From Microvirga vignae (lineage in GTDB: Bacteria; Pseudomonadota; Alphaproteobacteria; Rhizobiales; Beijerinckiaceae): a stretch of DNA of 64,000 nucleotides. Below, in pieces: positions 43,738-54,131 of this stretch. The stretch is taken from contig NZ_LCYG01000037.1 in NCBI RefSeq assembly GCF_001017175.1, positions 1-64,000 of the forward strand, in the 5' to 3' direction. Numbering within the stretch: position 1 is the first letter of the stretch; every line of letters begins with the position of its first letter. The notes under the pieces were generated by a model that did no database searches, was not told the origin of the DNA, and worked only from the letters and a program-made list of their open reading frames with translations. A program made the position numbers and the translations under genes.

Positions 43738-43771
43738 GTCAGGCCCGGCCTTTTGCTTGGCCGGGCCTGAC
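43738..43771. terminator. bidirectional hairpin between recG and glmS
   Basis: GTCAGGCCCGGCC pairs perfectly with GGCCGGGCCTGAC around an 8-base loop, a 13-base GC-rich stem between the convergent recG and glmS stop codons. There is no T-run after it, so termination may be partial or Rho-assisted. Confidence 0.7.
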
Positions 43772-43783
43772 GGGAGTTAACCC

Positions 43784-45610
43784 TCATTCCACCGTCACGG
43801 ACTTCGCGAGGTTTCGCGGCTGATCCACGTCTTTGCCCATGAAGACCGCCGTGTGATAAGCGAGCAGCTGGATCGGGATGGAGTTCACGATCGGCGCGAC
43901 GATGGGATGCACGGAGGGCATCACGATCGTGGCCATGGTATCGAGGCCCGTTTCCAGAGCGCCCTTCTCATCGGTGATGAGAATGATACGGCCACCACGC
44001 GCCGCCACTTCCTGCATGTTCGAGACGGTCTTCTCGAAGATGTTGTCGTAAGGCGCAATGACAATGACCGGCATGGTCTCGTCGATGAGCGCGATAGGCC
44101 CGTGCTTCAGCTCGCCCGCCGCGTAGCCCTCGGCGTGAATGTAGGAGATTTCCTTGAGCTTCAGCGCGCCTTCCATGGCGAGCGGATAGGACGTTCCGCG
44201 CCCGAGATAGAGCACGTCCTTCGCCTTCGAGAGTTCGCGGGCCAGGATCTCGATCTGATGCTCGCGCTTCATGGCTTCGCTCATCTGGCCGGGAACGGCG
44301 ATGAGCGCATCGACCAACTCCTTCTCCTCCTCGGCGCTCAACGTGCCGCGGGCACGGCCTGCCGCAATAGCGAGCGAGAGGAGAACCGTGAGCTGGCAGG
44401 TAAAGGCCTTGGTCGAAGCGACGCCTACCTCCACGCCAGCGAGAGTCTGCGCGATCACGGCGCTTTCACGAGCCATGGTGGAGGTCGGCACGTTCACGAC
44501 CGAGAGCGTATGCTGCTTCTCGGCCGTGGCGTAGCGGAGCGATGCCAGGGTATCCGCCGTCTCGCCGGACTGTGAAACAAAGAGTGCAAGCTCGCCGGGC
44601 TCCAGAGGCGCTTCGCGGTAGCGGAACTCGGACGCCACGTCGATCTCGACCGGAATGCGCGCCAGACGTTCGAACCAATATTTCGAGACGAGACCGGCGA
44701 GATAGGCCGTGCCGCAGGCGGAAATGGAAATCCGCTTCAAAGTCTTGAAGTCGAAGGGCAACTGAACAGGAAGCTTGACCCGACCGGCCGTGAAATTCAC
44801 GTAGTAGGCAAGCGTGCGCCCCACGACCTCCGGCTGCTCGTGGATTTCCTTGGCCATGAAATGCTTGTGATTGCCCTTGTCAGCCAGGAAGGAGCCGGCA
44901 GGAATCTTGTGGCGCACCCGCTGAACCATTGCGCCTGATGCGTCACGAATGTCGGCTCCTTTCCGACGCAGAATGGCCCAGTCACCATCCTCGAGATAGG
45001 CGATGTCGTCGGTGAACGGCGCGAGCGCCAGAGCATCGGAGCCCAGATACATCTCGCCCTCGCCATAGCCGATCGCGAGAGGCGCGCCGTGGCGGGCACC
45101 GATCAGCAGATCGTCCTCACCATGGAACAAGAAAGCGAGCGCAAAGGCACCGCGCAGGCGCGGCAGGGTAACGGCAACGGCCTCTATGGGCCCACGGCCT
45201 TGGCGCATTTCGTGGGTGACGAGCTGCGCGACGACCTCGGTATCGGTTTCCGTTTCGAAGCGAACGCCCTTGGCTTCCAATCCAGCCTTCAGCTCGCGGA
45301 AGTTCTCGATGATGCCGTTATGGACTACCGCCAGCTTGTCGGTCGCATGGGGATGGGCATTCGTCTCATTGGGCTTTCCGTGCGTCGCCCAGCGGGTGTG
45401 GCCGATGCCGATGACGCCGGAGAGCGGATTCTCGGAGAGCTTCGCTTCAAGATTACGGAGCTTCCCCTCTGCCCTGCGGCGGTCGAGGTGGCCATACTCC
45501 AACGTCGCCACGCCAGCCGAATCGTAACCCCGATATTCGAGCCTCTTCAGAGCCTCGACGATCTGAGGCGCGACAGGGGTGTTACCAACAATTCCGACGA
45601 TTCCGCACAT
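43784..45610 (-). CDS. glmS: glutamine-fructose-6-phosphate aminotransferase GlmS
   Basis: A 608-residue enzyme making glucosamine 6-phosphate from fructose 6-phosphate and glutamine, the first step to UDP-GlcNAc for peptidoglycan and LPS. The N-terminal glutaminase uses Cys2 (MCGIVGIVG), with GHTRWATHGKPNETNAHPH and VVHNGIIENF. The two SIS domains (about 280-600) contain SACGTAYLAG, FVSQSGETADTLASLR and the C-terminal DVDQPRNLAKSVTVE. It follows glmU by 112 bases on the same strand, so the two form a UDP-GlcNAc operon. No glmS ribozyme was recognised in that gap. Confidence 0.97.
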   Translation of the reverse strand: MCGIVGIVGNTPVAPQIVEALKRLEYRGYDSAGVATLEYGHLDRRRAEGKLRNLEAKLSENPLSGVIGIGHTRWATHGKPNETNAHPHATDKLAVVHNGIIENFRELKAGLEAKGVRFETETDTEVVAQLVTHEMRQGRGPIEAVAVTLPRLRGAFALAFLFHGEDDLLIGARHGAPLAIGYGEGEMYLGSDALALAPFTDDIAYLEDGDWAILRRKGADIRDASGAMVQRVRHKIPAGSFLADKGNHKHFMAKEIHEQPEVVGRTLAYYVNFTAGRVKLPVQLPFDFKTLKRISISACGTAYLAGLVSKYWFERLARIPVEIDVASEFRYREAPLEPGELALFVSQSGETADTLASLRYATAEKQHTLSVVNVPTSTMARESAVIAQTLAGVEVGVASTKAFTCQLTVLLSLAIAAGRARGTLSAEEEKELVDALIAVPGQMSEAMKREHQIEILARELSKAKDVLYLGRGTSYPLAMEGALKLKEISYIHAEGYAAGELKHGPIALIDETMPVIVIAPYDNIFEKTVSNMQEVAARGGRIILITDEKGALETGLDTMATIVMPSVHPIVAPIVNSIPIQLLAYHTAVFMGKDVDQPRNLAKSVTVE

Positions 45611-45722
45611 GCCCTGAGGCTTCCTTTTAGACGGTTAGTTTCATGTCAAGCTCGAGGCTTCCATACAGAGGATGCTGCGCTCATCGGAATCAACTTGCAT
45701 GACAAATTATGACAGCTAATCC

Positions 45723-47099
45723 CTATTTTCCTTTAGCTGCCTTGGCTTTAGCACGGAATTCGACGGCCCAGCCCTCCTTCACGACCTGACGACCGCGCCC
45801 CAGAGCAAGGGCATCGGCAGGCACGCTTTCGGTGATCACGGAACCGGAACCGACAAAGGCTCCGTCGCCGATGATGACAGGTGCCACAAGCGATGAATTG
45901 GAGCCGACGAAGGCCCCCTCGCCGATCTCCGTACGGTACTTGTTGTAGCCGTCGTAATTGCAGGTGATCGTCCCCGCGCCGATATTGGCTTCGGCTCCAA
46001 CACTGGCATCACCCAGATAGGTCAGGTGGCTGACTTTGGCGCCCGCACCCAGATCCGTGTTCTTGATCTCGACGAAATTGCCAACCTTGGCCTTGGGACC
46101 AATGGCAGCGCCAGGGCGCAACCGGGCGAAAGGCCCAATGCCGGCCCCGGACGCGATGCGTGCCCCTTCCAGATGGCTGAAGCTGTGAATGACGGCTCCC
46201 GGCTCCACGGTGACGCCCGGGCCAAAAACCACGTGCGGCTCGACAATCACATCCTGTCCGAGACTCGTGTCATAGCTCAGGAAAACCGTCTCTGGCGCAA
46301 CAAGGGTCGCGCCTGCCGCCATTGCGGCCGAACGCAGACGTTTCTGGATCATACGCTCGGCATCTGCGAGCTGCGCCCGATCGTTGACGCCATGCACCTC
46401 TTCTTCCGGCACAACGGCGATAGCCGTGCGATGTCCGAGTTCGCGTGCGATTTCGACGATATCCGTCAGATAATACTCACCCTTGGCGTTGTCGTTGCCG
46501 ACCTTGTCCAGAAGGGTCATGGCGAGATCGCCCTGGATCGCCATCAGGCCTCCATTGCAGAGGGTGATCGACCGTTCCGTTTCCGTCGCGTCCTTATGCT
46601 CCCGGATTGCGAGCAGCTGGCCGTCCGCCGTGATAAGGCGTCCATAGCCGGACGGATCCTTCGGCTCGAAGGCCATGACTACAACCGCTGCACCGCCTGC
46701 CAATGGCGCACGCAACTTGGCAAAGGTTTCCGTCCGGACGAGAGGGGTATCCCCGAATGCGATAATCACGTCGTCGGGTTTTTCCGCCAGAACCTCCCGG
46801 GCGCTGAGAACCGCATGCGCTGTTCCGAGCCGCTCCCGCTGCACGAAGATCCGGACATTCGGCAGGCTCTTGCGCGCCTCCTTCTCCACGTCTTCGCGGC
46901 CGGGACCGATGACCACGGCGGTCTTGGTCGCACCGGCCTCTGTCAGCACAGCCAGGACATGCCCGACCATGGAGCGGTTCGCTACCTGATGCAGCACCTT
47001 GGGCTTATCTGACTTCATCCGGGTGCCTTCCCCTGCAGCCAGAACAATGGCGAGGCAGCTCCGGGCGGTGGAAGTCATGGGAGAATCGCTCAACGTCAT
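45723..47099 (-). CDS. glmU: bifunctional GlcNAc-1-phosphate uridyltransferase / GlcN-1-phosphate acetyltransferase GlmU
   Basis: A 458-residue enzyme making UDP-GlcNAc. The uridyltransferase domain has [21 protein letters not shown] (about 20-40), [12 protein letters not shown] and GYGRLI. The C-terminal acetyltransferase is a left-handed beta helix (hexapeptide repeats from about 265) with [23 protein letters not shown] and [22 protein letters not shown]. The start may be the ATG at 47099 or the one at 47078 (MTSTARSC); neither has a clear binding site. It is upstream of glmS and divergent from opgG. Confidence 0.96.
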   Translation of the reverse strand: MTLSDSPMTSTARSCLAIVLAAGEGTRMKSDKPKVLHQVANRSMVGHVLAVLTEAGATKTAVVIGPGREDVEKEARKSLPNVRIFVQRERLGTAHAVLSAREVLAEKPDDVIIAFGDTPLVRTETFAKLRAPLAGGAAVVVMAFEPKDPSGYGRLITADGQLLAIREHKDATETERSITLCNGGLMAIQGDLAMTLLDKVGNDNAKGEYYLTDIVEIARELGHRTAIAVVPEEEVHGVNDRAQLADAERMIQKRLRSAAMAAGATLVAPETVFLSYDTSLGQDVIVEPHVVFGPGVTVEPGAVIHSFSHLEGARIASGAGIGPFARLRPGAAIGPKAKVGNFVEIKNTDLGAGAKVSHLTYLGDASVGAEANIGAGTITCNYDGYNKYRTEIGEGAFVGSNSSLVAPVIIGDGAFVGSGSVITESVPADALALGRGRQVVKEGWAVEFRAKAKAAKGK

Positions 47100-47229
47100 A
47101 AGGTTTCAATCCGGTAGGGGTTCTGCTGTGCTGCTAGATCAGAAGAGGTAATTCGGCAATCTTTTCATGGGCAAAGGCCTCTCAAGCGAACTGCCTCGTT
47201 TACTTCATACTCATGTTTGATGATAAATC

Positions 47230-48855
47230 ATGAGAGTTCCTGATTGTCTGGCCAAAGAGCCAGGTTCACGCAAGAGTATCACTGTGTCGGTTTCGCTGGG
47301 GGCCCCGCGCCCTTCTCATCCTCGGCGACGCGATGTGCTGGCCTATCTCAGCGCTTCCGTTGCCGCGTTCACCCTTGCCCCTGCCGTTCGGGCCCAGACG
47401 CCCCAAGCCACCATTGCCTCGCGCATGGGGGACGGTCAGCGCTTCGACTCCGCCACGCTCACCGACATCGCCCGGCAGCTTTCCAAAAAGCCGTTCGTGC
47501 AACCGCCGAACGATCTGCCGGATGTGTTTTCGAATCTGAACTACGATCAGTACGTCTCCATCAAATCCCTCCAGCCACCGATTTGGAGCATGGAGGGGCG
47601 CGGCATCGCCCTGGAGCCTCTTCATCGCGGCTTCGTGTTCGCCAACGCGGTAGACCTGTTCCTCGTCGAGGATGGGGCCGTTCGGCGGACCGGGTATGAT
47701 CGCTCGCAGTTCAACTTCAACGGAATAAACGTCCCTAACGATCTGAAAGATATCGGGTTTTCAGGATTTCGCCTGATCTCCCATCCGGCCGAGGGTAAGC
47801 CTTTCGAGTTTGCCATCGTTCAAGGGGCAACCTTCTTCCGGGCCCTGGCTCGCGGCCAGAACTACGGCGCCATCGCGCGTGCTCTGACCTTGAAACCTGC
47901 CGAGGCGAAGGGCGAAGAGTTTCCCGTCTTTAGAGCCTTTTGGATCGAACGGCCCAGCATCGGCAGCACCAGCATCACCGTTCATGGCGTCCTCGATTCG
48001 GAATCGACCACCGGCGCCGTGCGCATGACCTTCCGTCCAGGCGACATGACCATCGTGGACGTGGAGACGACCCTTTTCCCGCGCGTGAATTTGGAGCATG
48101 TGGGTCTCGGAGGCATGGCCTCGACCTATTTCTATGGTCCGAACGACCCTCGCGATGCGGATGATATCCGCCCTGCCGTCTACGAATCCTCGGGCCTCCA
48201 GATGCTGAACGGCCAGGGGGAGTGGCTCTGGCGCCCTCTGCAAAACCCCGAGACTCTTCAGATCTCTGCCTTCGTGGACAACTCGCCTCGCGGATTCGGA
48301 CTGCTCCAGCGGGAACGCTCCTACGAGACGTTCCAGGATGACGACCAGCGTTTCGAGCGCCGCCCGAGTCTGTGGATCGAACCTCTGGGTGAATGGGGCC
48401 AGGGCAGCGTTCAGCTGCTCGAAATTCCATCCGACGCGGAGATCAACGATAACATTCTGGCCTATTGGCGCCCGAAGGCTCCGATGGCTGCCGGATCGGA
48501 GGTTTCTTTCGCCTACCGGCAGTACTGGGGCTGGAACGCGCCGGAGCGGCCGCCGCTCGCCACCGTTTCCGGAACCCGAGTCGGCCGCGGTAATGGTGGA
48601 CGCAGGCGGCGGTTCACCGTGGACTTTTCCGGCGACATGCTGGGTGACAATTGGCCCACGGACCTTAAGTCTGTCCTGACCGTTGGTCCGGGAGTGTTCC
48701 AGAACCTCAAACTTTTGCCCTATCCGGAGCGAAAGACGGTGCGCGTCGCATTCGAGCTTGACCCGGGCAACGAAAACGCGTGTGAGATGCGTCTCATCCT
48801 CGAAGCAGGCGGGAAACCGATAAGCGAGACATGGCTGTATCGTTGGACACCCTAA
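47230..48855 (+). CDS. opgG: periplasmic glucan biosynthesis protein OpgG/OpgD
   Basis: A 541-residue periplasmic protein of the MdoG/OpgG family, needed to make osmoregulated periplasmic glucans. The N-terminus has a twin-arginine-like signal, PRRRDVLAYLSASVAAFTLAP (about 31-51), cut near AVRAQ, as in OpgD. The rest is the conserved beta-sandwich: NLNYDQYVSIKSL, FVFANAVDLFLVEDG, RAFWIERPSIGSTSITVHG and ERRPSLWIEPLGEWGQGSVQLLEIP. ATG 47230 has no binding site; a GTG at 47284 with AAGAG upstream gives a more ordinary Tat leader and may be the true start. Its 3' end overlaps opgH by 25 bases. Confidence 0.93.
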   Translation: MRVPDCLAKEPGSRKSITVSVSLGAPRPSHPRRRDVLAYLSASVAAFTLAPAVRAQTPQATIASRMGDGQRFDSATLTDIARQLSKKPFVQPPNDLPDVFSNLNYDQYVSIKSLQPPIWSMEGRGIALEPLHRGFVFANAVDLFLVEDGAVRRTGYDRSQFNFNGINVPNDLKDIGFSGFRLISHPAEGKPFEFAIVQGATFFRALARGQNYGAIARALTLKPAEAKGEEFPVFRAFWIERPSIGSTSITVHGVLDSESTTGAVRMTFRPGDMTIVDVETTLFPRVNLEHVGLGGMASTYFYGPNDPRDADDIRPAVYESSGLQMLNGQGEWLWRPLQNPETLQISAFVDNSPRGFGLLQRERSYETFQDDDQRFERRPSLWIEPLGEWGQGSVQLLEIPSDAEINDNILAYWRPKAPMAAGSEVSFAYRQYWGWNAPERPPLATVSGTRVGRGNGGRRRRFTVDFSGDMLGDNWPTDLKSVLTVGPGVFQNLKLLPYPERKTVRVAFELDPGNENACEMRLILEAGGKPISETWLYRWTP

Positions 48856-51023
48856 GTTCCGACTCGAACTCTAAAGTCGCTGCCCTCGGGCGGCCCGAAT
48901 CCATCATGCCTCCTGAAAAGCACCTGGACATGCCGACCCAGCATCTCAGGCGCTGGTCGGCCGAGCAGGAGCGTAAGTCTGTTCGGCAAAATCCCAAGCT
49001 CGGCACCTGGCTCGCCCGCCTGTTCGTGTTCGGCGGCGGATTGCTGCTGACCGGGTACGGCACCTACGAAATGTATCAGGTGGTGTCGGTGAGCCGCACC
49101 ACGGCGCTTCAGTGGGTGTTGGTGGCGCTGTTCACCGTCAACTTCTCCTGGATCGCGGTGGCATTCACGAGCGCCCTGCTCGGCTTCTTCGCCCTTCTCC
49201 GGCAGCCGCGCCCTGCCCCGCTGCCGACATCGCTGCAGGCACGCACGGCCATCGTCATGCCCGTCTACAACGAGCAGACGTCGCGGACCTATGCGGCCCT
49301 TGAGGCCATCTATGAATCCGTCGAAGCCACGGGTCTCGGAGAGAGTTTCGACTATTTCATTCTCTCCGATAGTACGAATTCCGATGCCTGGATCGCGGAG
49401 GAGCGCGCCTTCCTCGACCTGCGTGAAAGGCTAGGTCCCAAGGCGAGGTTCTATTATCGCCATCGGGCGAAGAACCATCACCGCAAGGCCGGCAACATCG
49501 CGGATTTCGTTTCCCGCTGGGGCGGTCACTACGAGCATATGCTGGTGCTCGATGCTGACAGCCTCATGACCGGCGAGTGCATCGTGCGTCTCGCGGCGGC
49601 GATGGAAGCCGATCCCGACGCCGGCATCATTCAGTCGCTGCCGCTCATCATCAACCGCAACACCCTCTTCGCGCGCGTTCAGCAGTTTGCAGCCCGCGTG
49701 ACCGGCCCGGTCATCGCCATGGGTCTGTCGGTTTGGATGGGTCGCGACGGCAATTACTGGGGCCATAACGCGATCATCCGCACCAGGGCCTTCGCGGCTC
49801 ATGGCGGCCTGCCGGACCTGAAGGGCAAACCACCCTTCGGCGGACATATTCTCAGCCACGATTTCGTGGAGGCGGCGCTGCTGCGCCGTGCCGGCTGGGA
49901 TGTTTACATGCTGCCGGACCTCGAGGGCTCGTACGAGGAAAGCCCGCCTTCCCTCATCGACCTTTCGGCCCGCGATCGCCGCTGGTGCCAGGGCAACCTG
50001 CAGCACATGCGTGTGATCACGGCGAAGGGCCTGAAGCTGCCGACCCGTCAGCACTTTGCCACCGGCATCATGTCGTACCTGGCCTCGCCGTTCTGGCTGT
50101 TCCAGCTGATCGTCGGTATCGCCCTCGTCCTGCAGACGACTTACATCAGGCCCGAATATTTCGCGCGCGACTTCCGCCTGTATCCCATCTGGCCTCGGTT
50201 CGACCCTGAGCGAGCCCTTGCCCTGTTCGCGCTGACCATGGGTATCCTGCTCGCACCGAAGGTCTTTGGCCTGATCCTGATGCTGATCCGCGGCAAGGAC
50301 CGCCGGGCTTCCGGCGGCGGCATCCGGCTCATCATCTCGTCCCTGATCGAGATCATCCTGTCCGCGCTTCTTGCGCCCATCCTGATGCTGATCCAGTCCG
50401 GTTCGGTGTTCCAGATCCTGCTGGGACGCGACACGGGCTGGCAGCCGCAGCGCCGTGATGACGGGTCGATCCCGTTCAAGGACATCGTGCGTCGTCACCG
50501 GGCTCATACGGTGCTGGGCGCGCTGGCCGGTATCTCCGCCTTCATGATCGCCACATCCCTGTTCTTATGGATGTCACCGACTATTATCGGTCTGCTTCTG
50601 GCGATCCCGCTCTCCTGGCTGAGCGGCCAGTTAGGCGCAGGTCTTGCCCTGAAAAAGCTCGGGCTTCTCATGACCCCGGAGGAGCACCAGCCGCCGACCA
50701 TCGCCACGCGGGCGAACGAGCTGCAAGCTCGCAATGCCGCCTTCGGATTTGATGACGAGGACAGCCTCAGGGCGATCTACTCGGATGCGAAGTTGAGAGA
50801 GCGGCACATGGAGATGTTGCCGCCTGCCTCTCCCCGCAAACGCGGCATCATCGAGACAGAGCGTGCTCTCGCCGAAGCCAAACTCGTCGATGCGGAGACC
50901 ATTGAGGATGCGATCAGCTGGCTGCACTCGAAGGAGCGCATGGTGGTGCTCCATGATCGCGCATTGCTCAACAAGCTCGTTCATCTGAAAGACAAGCCTG
51001 CAGACGCTCAGGCCGCCGAATGA
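48831..51023 (+). CDS. opgH: glucans biosynthesis glucosyltransferase OpgH
   Basis: A 730-residue inner-membrane GT2 glucosyltransferase that builds the beta-1,2-linked backbone of periplasmic glucans from UDP-glucose. The N-terminal cytoplasmic tail is followed by two membrane helices (about 60-125). The GT2 domain carries IVMPVYNEQTSRTYAALEAI, LVLDADSLMTGEC (the DxD-type site) and DRRWCQGNLQHMRV (QxxRW-like acceptor motif). Several C-terminal membrane helices follow. The gene overlaps opgG by 25 bases and the two form an operon ending in a strong terminator. Confidence 0.95.
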   Translation: MAVSLDTLSSDSNSKVAALGRPESIMPPEKHLDMPTQHLRRWSAEQERKSVRQNPKLGTWLARLFVFGGGLLLTGYGTYEMYQVVSVSRTTALQWVLVALFTVNFSWIAVAFTSALLGFFALLRQPRPAPLPTSLQARTAIVMPVYNEQTSRTYAALEAIYESVEATGLGESFDYFILSDSTNSDAWIAEERAFLDLRERLGPKARFYYRHRAKNHHRKAGNIADFVSRWGGHYEHMLVLDADSLMTGECIVRLAAAMEADPDAGIIQSLPLIINRNTLFARVQQFAARVTGPVIAMGLSVWMGRDGNYWGHNAIIRTRAFAAHGGLPDLKGKPPFGGHILSHDFVEAALLRRAGWDVYMLPDLEGSYEESPPSLIDLSARDRRWCQGNLQHMRVITAKGLKLPTRQHFATGIMSYLASPFWLFQLIVGIALVLQTTYIRPEYFARDFRLYPIWPRFDPERALALFALTMGILLAPKVFGLILMLIRGKDRRASGGGIRLIISSLIEIILSALLAPILMLIQSGSVFQILLGRDTGWQPQRRDDGSIPFKDIVRRHRAHTVLGALAGISAFMIATSLFLWMSPTIIGLLLAIPLSWLSGQLGAGLALKKLGLLMTPEEHQPPTIATRANELQARNAAFGFDDEDSLRAIYSDAKLRERHMEMLPPASPRKRGIIETERALAEAKLVDAETIEDAISWLHSKERMVVLHDRALLNKLVHLKDKPADAQAAE

Positions 51024-51032
51024 CAATCTTAG

Positions 51033-51055
51033 ACCGGGGCTCAGGCCCCGGTTTT
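51033..51055. terminator. terminator shared by opgH and the LysR gene
   Basis: ACCGGGGC pairs with GCCCCGGT around a short TCAG loop, followed by TTT on the plus strand. The loop contains the TGA stop of the convergent lysR gene (51041-51043 on the minus strand), so the lysR coding sequence ends within the terminator. Confidence 0.8.
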
Positions 51056-51976
51056 CATATGGCTTACGAGTGGCCCTCGCTCGGCATCACCAGCCACTTC
51101 GCTCAAGATCCAATCCCGGAATGCCTCGATCTTGGGGGATCGCCTGCGGGCCTTGGGATAAACGAGCCAATAGCCCCGGCCGGATGTGGCCATCAGGCTG
51201 AACGGCTGCACGAGGCGTCCTGCGGCAAGGTCGGCTGGGAAGAAACAGGGATTGATCAGGGCAAAGCCCTGCCCCGCTATGGCTGCCATGCCTTCGAATT
51301 GCTGGACCCCGAGTGAGTTGTCGAGGCGGCGCGACAGGTCGACGTCAGGCATGCCTGCCGCCGTAAACCAATCCTTCCACCAGGGATCGCTCGGCGAAAT
51401 GATGGGGAACTTCAAGATATCCACTGGCTCCTTCAGCTCTGCACCTCTGATGAGATCAGGGCTGCAGACAGGCGTGAAATGATTGGGAAAGAGGAGATGA
51501 GCCTCGAGCCCCGGCCACTCTCCACTGCCGCTGCGGATCCCTAGATCGAACTCGCTTTGCGCGAAATCCACCACCTGCGAAGCGACCGAGATCTGCACCG
51601 CGATGTTGGGGAAAAGCTGCTGGAAACGGCCTAATCGAGGGATAAGCCAGTTTGATGCGAAGGTGCTCAGCGTCGTGACGGACAGGACGGACTGCACAGC
51701 CTCTTCAACGCCGGCAAAAGCCGCACGCAGAGCATTGAAGGCCTCCGTTACGGCCGGAGCGAGCTGCTGGCCCCTTGCCGTCAACGTCACCTGCCGTGGC
51801 ATACGCACGAAGAGTGGCGCGCCGACGCGATCTTCCAGCATCTTGATCTGGTAGCTCACGGCAGCCTGGGTCATGCCGAGTTCTTCCGCTGCCCGCGTAA
51901 AGCTCTGATGCCGGGCAGCCGCCTCGAAGACTCGGACGGCACTCATCGGAGGAAGTTTGGAGGGCGCTTTCGTCAT
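51041..51976 (-). CDS. LysR-family transcriptional regulator, GcvA-like
   Basis: A 311-residue regulator. The N-terminal winged helix-turn-helix (about 9-68) reads LPPMSAVRVFEAAARHQSFTRAAEELGMTQAAVSYQIKMLE, in which the LPPMSAVRVFEAAARH opening is typical of the GcvA group. The periplasmic-binding-like effector domain (about 95-300) includes VVDFAQSEFDLGIRSGSGEWPGLEAHLLF. No obvious target operon is adjacent; the divergent gene is a DUF1127 protein 117 bases away. The effector is unknown. Confidence 0.9.
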   Translation of the reverse strand: MTKAPSKLPPMSAVRVFEAAARHQSFTRAAEELGMTQAAVSYQIKMLEDRVGAPLFVRMPRQVTLTARGQQLAPAVTEAFNALRAAFAGVEEAVQSVLSVTTLSTFASNWLIPRLGRFQQLFPNIAVQISVASQVVDFAQSEFDLGIRSGSGEWPGLEAHLLFPNHFTPVCSPDLIRGAELKEPVDILKFPIISPSDPWWKDWFTAAGMPDVDLSRRLDNSLGVQQFEGMAAIAGQGFALINPCFFPADLAAGRLVQPFSLMATSGRGYWLVYPKARRRSPKIEAFRDWILSEVAGDAERGPLVSHMKTGA

Positions 51977-52093
51977 GACCGATCCATAAGGCAGCCTTAT
52001 GCCAGCCCCTTGGCTTTCATTTTGTCAAGGCTGCCGAACAGGAGCATCTTTTCCTTGCATGAACGAGGCGTTGCGGCGCCTCCCCAACACAGC

Positions 52094-52312
52094 ATGGATA
52101 TCGTCATGAGGTACGAAGATGCCCGCCGCTTGCGCGGCGTTGAGAGCGTTTGGCTGCATGTAAAGCTCTGGTTGCGCTCTACCCACCTGAAAGACCAACC
52201 TCCGGTGGCGGATCTGAACCACCTCTCGGATTACGAGAGACGCGACATCGGCCTGCCCGAGCCAGTCCGCTACATGGACTGGCGCACGCTGAAGGATGAG
52301 GCGCGCCTGTAA
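52094..52312 (+). CDS. small DUF1127 protein
   Basis: A 72-residue protein with the DUF1127 motif at its C-terminus (LNHLSDYERRDIGLPEP). It starts at ATG 52094 or possibly at ATG 52106 (MRYEDARRL); neither has a strong binding site. DUF1127 proteins are short, Arg-rich and in some alphaproteobacteria affect RNA turnover and phosphate or C1 metabolism. It stops 4 bases before the convergent Na/Pi cotransporter gene. Confidence 0.8.
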   Translation: MDIVMRYEDARRLRGVESVWLHVKLWLRSTHLKDQPPVADLNHLSDYERRDIGLPEPVRYMDWRTLKDEARL

Positions 52313-52316
52313 CGCG

Positions 52317-53960
52317 TCAGGACGAGAGACGACTGGGTCTGAGTTCCCCGCTCTGCTCCAGCAGGGAATGGCCGGTGGCTGCGATATGCGCCTCGATGCG
52401 CTTCAGATCGCGCACGATATCGAGCTGAAGCGCACTCGTGTCACCGACCGTACGGCCAGAGCGAATCTGCTCCAGCTGTTTCTGGGTCATGGCGCGCTCA
52501 AGGTCGCGGAAACGCTCCTTCTCCGAGACCAGCTTGCGGGCCGAGCCGATATCCTGGAACATGAGCACGGAGGCCGCGAGATGCAGGTGCTCCAGGAGCT
52601 TCGCGTGCATGCTCGTGATGTCGTCGAGGCTGTCCTTAGGCAGACGCAGATGGTTCTTGATGCGCTTCGCCGCAAGCTCCATCAAATTCTTGTCGATGAT
52701 ATCGCCGATATGCTCGAGATTGATCGCAAAGGCCAGAATATCGGAGAGGCGCTTCGCCTCCGTCTCGCTCAAAGCCTCATGATTGATGGCGCTCAGATAG
52801 CGACGAATGGCGCTGTAGAGGCGGTCCACCACATCATCCGTGCGGCTTACCTCCGTCACGCGACTGATGTCGTCCTCCCGGAACAGGTCCTGAGAACTGC
52901 GCAGCATGATCTCCACCGTGTCCGCCATGCGCAGAACCTCACGGGCTGCATTGGACAGAGCAACGGAAGGTGTGTCGAGGGCGTCCTTGTCGAGGTATTG
53001 CGGCATGCCGGGATCGGAGGCCCGCAGCTTTTCGGGGAAAGCCCTCGTGAGCAGCTTCGCGATCCATGGCAGCGGCAGAATGAAAATCACCGCGACAGCC
53101 ACGTTGAAGAGCGTATGGAAGTTCGCCGCCAATCGGGCCGGACTGGAATCGAACAGCGTCACATGGCTCTGGAAGACGTCGATGAGCGGCAGCGCCGCGA
53201 CGCATCCAATCACGCGCATGGCAAGGTTGCCGAACGGCACTCGGAACTTGGCCGGATCCCCGCCCAAGCCCTCCAGCATCGGATTAGCGGAGCTTCCGAG
53301 ATTGGCACCGAGCACCATGACCAGTGCAGCATGAGTATCGATAACGCCAGCCGTGGCAAGCGACATGATGAAAAGCATCGCCGCGACGCTGGAATGGGCT
53401 ATCCAGGCGAACACTCCCGACAGGAGCAACAGGATGAGCGGATCGGACGCGACACCTCCAAGCAATTCCTTGAGTACCACTGAAGATTGGATCTCGCGGA
53501 TTGTCTCGCTCAGGAGGTGAAGCGAAAGCAGCATCAGTCCGAGGCCGATTGCAACGCGACCCAGGTCTTTGATCCGGCTCGATTGTCCACGCTTGTAGCC
53601 GATGAAGCCAAAGAAGATCAGCAATGGGAAGATCAGCGTGATATCGAAGGACAAGACCTGCACGATCAGTGCCGTGCCCACATTGGCGCCCAGCATCACG
53701 GCCAGCGCCGGAACGATGTCGACCGCGCCGCCTGCGGTAAAGGAGGCCACCATCAGGGCGGTTGCCGTGCTGCTCTGCAGCACAGTGGTGACGCCCACTC
53801 CAGCCAGGAAGGCATGCAGGCGGGTGCGCAATCCAATACCGAGGATCCATCGCAGATCGCTGCCGAAGGCACGCTGAACCCCGCTGTTGACCATGTTGAT
53901 GCCCCAGAGAAGCAGGGCAACCTCACCGAGAAGGTGGATCAAAACGGAGGTGGCGGACAT
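52317..53960 (-). CDS. Na/Pi cotransporter family protein with PhoU-like domain
   Basis: A 547-residue membrane protein of the NptA/YjbB family. The N-terminal half (about 1-310) has eight or nine hydrophobic segments and two copies of the transporter signature: TTVLQSSTATALMVASF (about 57-73) and WIAHSSVAAMLFIMSLA (about 187-203). The C-terminal 200 residues form a helical PhoU-like domain (about 345-540). The family moves phosphate with sodium; YjbB in E. coli exports phosphate when the internal level is high. It is a single-gene unit. Confidence 0.92.
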   Translation of the reverse strand: MSATSVLIHLLGEVALLLWGINMVNSGVQRAFGSDLRWILGIGLRTRLHAFLAGVGVTTVLQSSTATALMVASFTAGGAVDIVPALAVMLGANVGTALIVQVLSFDITLIFPLLIFFGFIGYKRGQSSRIKDLGRVAIGLGLMLLSLHLLSETIREIQSSVVLKELLGGVASDPLILLLLSGVFAWIAHSSVAAMLFIMSLATAGVIDTHAALVMVLGANLGSSANPMLEGLGGDPAKFRVPFGNLAMRVIGCVAALPLIDVFQSHVTLFDSSPARLAANFHTLFNVAVAVIFILPLPWIAKLLTRAFPEKLRASDPGMPQYLDKDALDTPSVALSNAAREVLRMADTVEIMLRSSQDLFREDDISRVTEVSRTDDVVDRLYSAIRRYLSAINHEALSETEAKRLSDILAFAINLEHIGDIIDKNLMELAAKRIKNHLRLPKDSLDDITSMHAKLLEHLHLAASVLMFQDIGSARKLVSEKERFRDLERAMTQKQLEQIRSGRTVGDTSALQLDIVRDLKRIEAHIAATGHSLLEQSGELRPSRLSS

Positions 53961-54131
53961 CTATTCCTCAGCAATCACGGATACGCACTAGACCTTGTGC
54001 TTAGTCCCGTTGTTTCAGGACGACAATAAGGTTGCCGGCTAATAATGAGCGACCCGACCGGATTTTCCAGCTTTTTGCCATCAAGCACCGGGATTTAGAG
54101 GCATTTCCCCTTCCAATAGAGAGGATGGCAT

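Noticed and set aside
45611..45722. Possible glmS ribozyme between glmU and glmS
   Set aside because: The ribozyme is known mainly from Gram-positive bacteria and I could not find its conserved core in these 112 bases.
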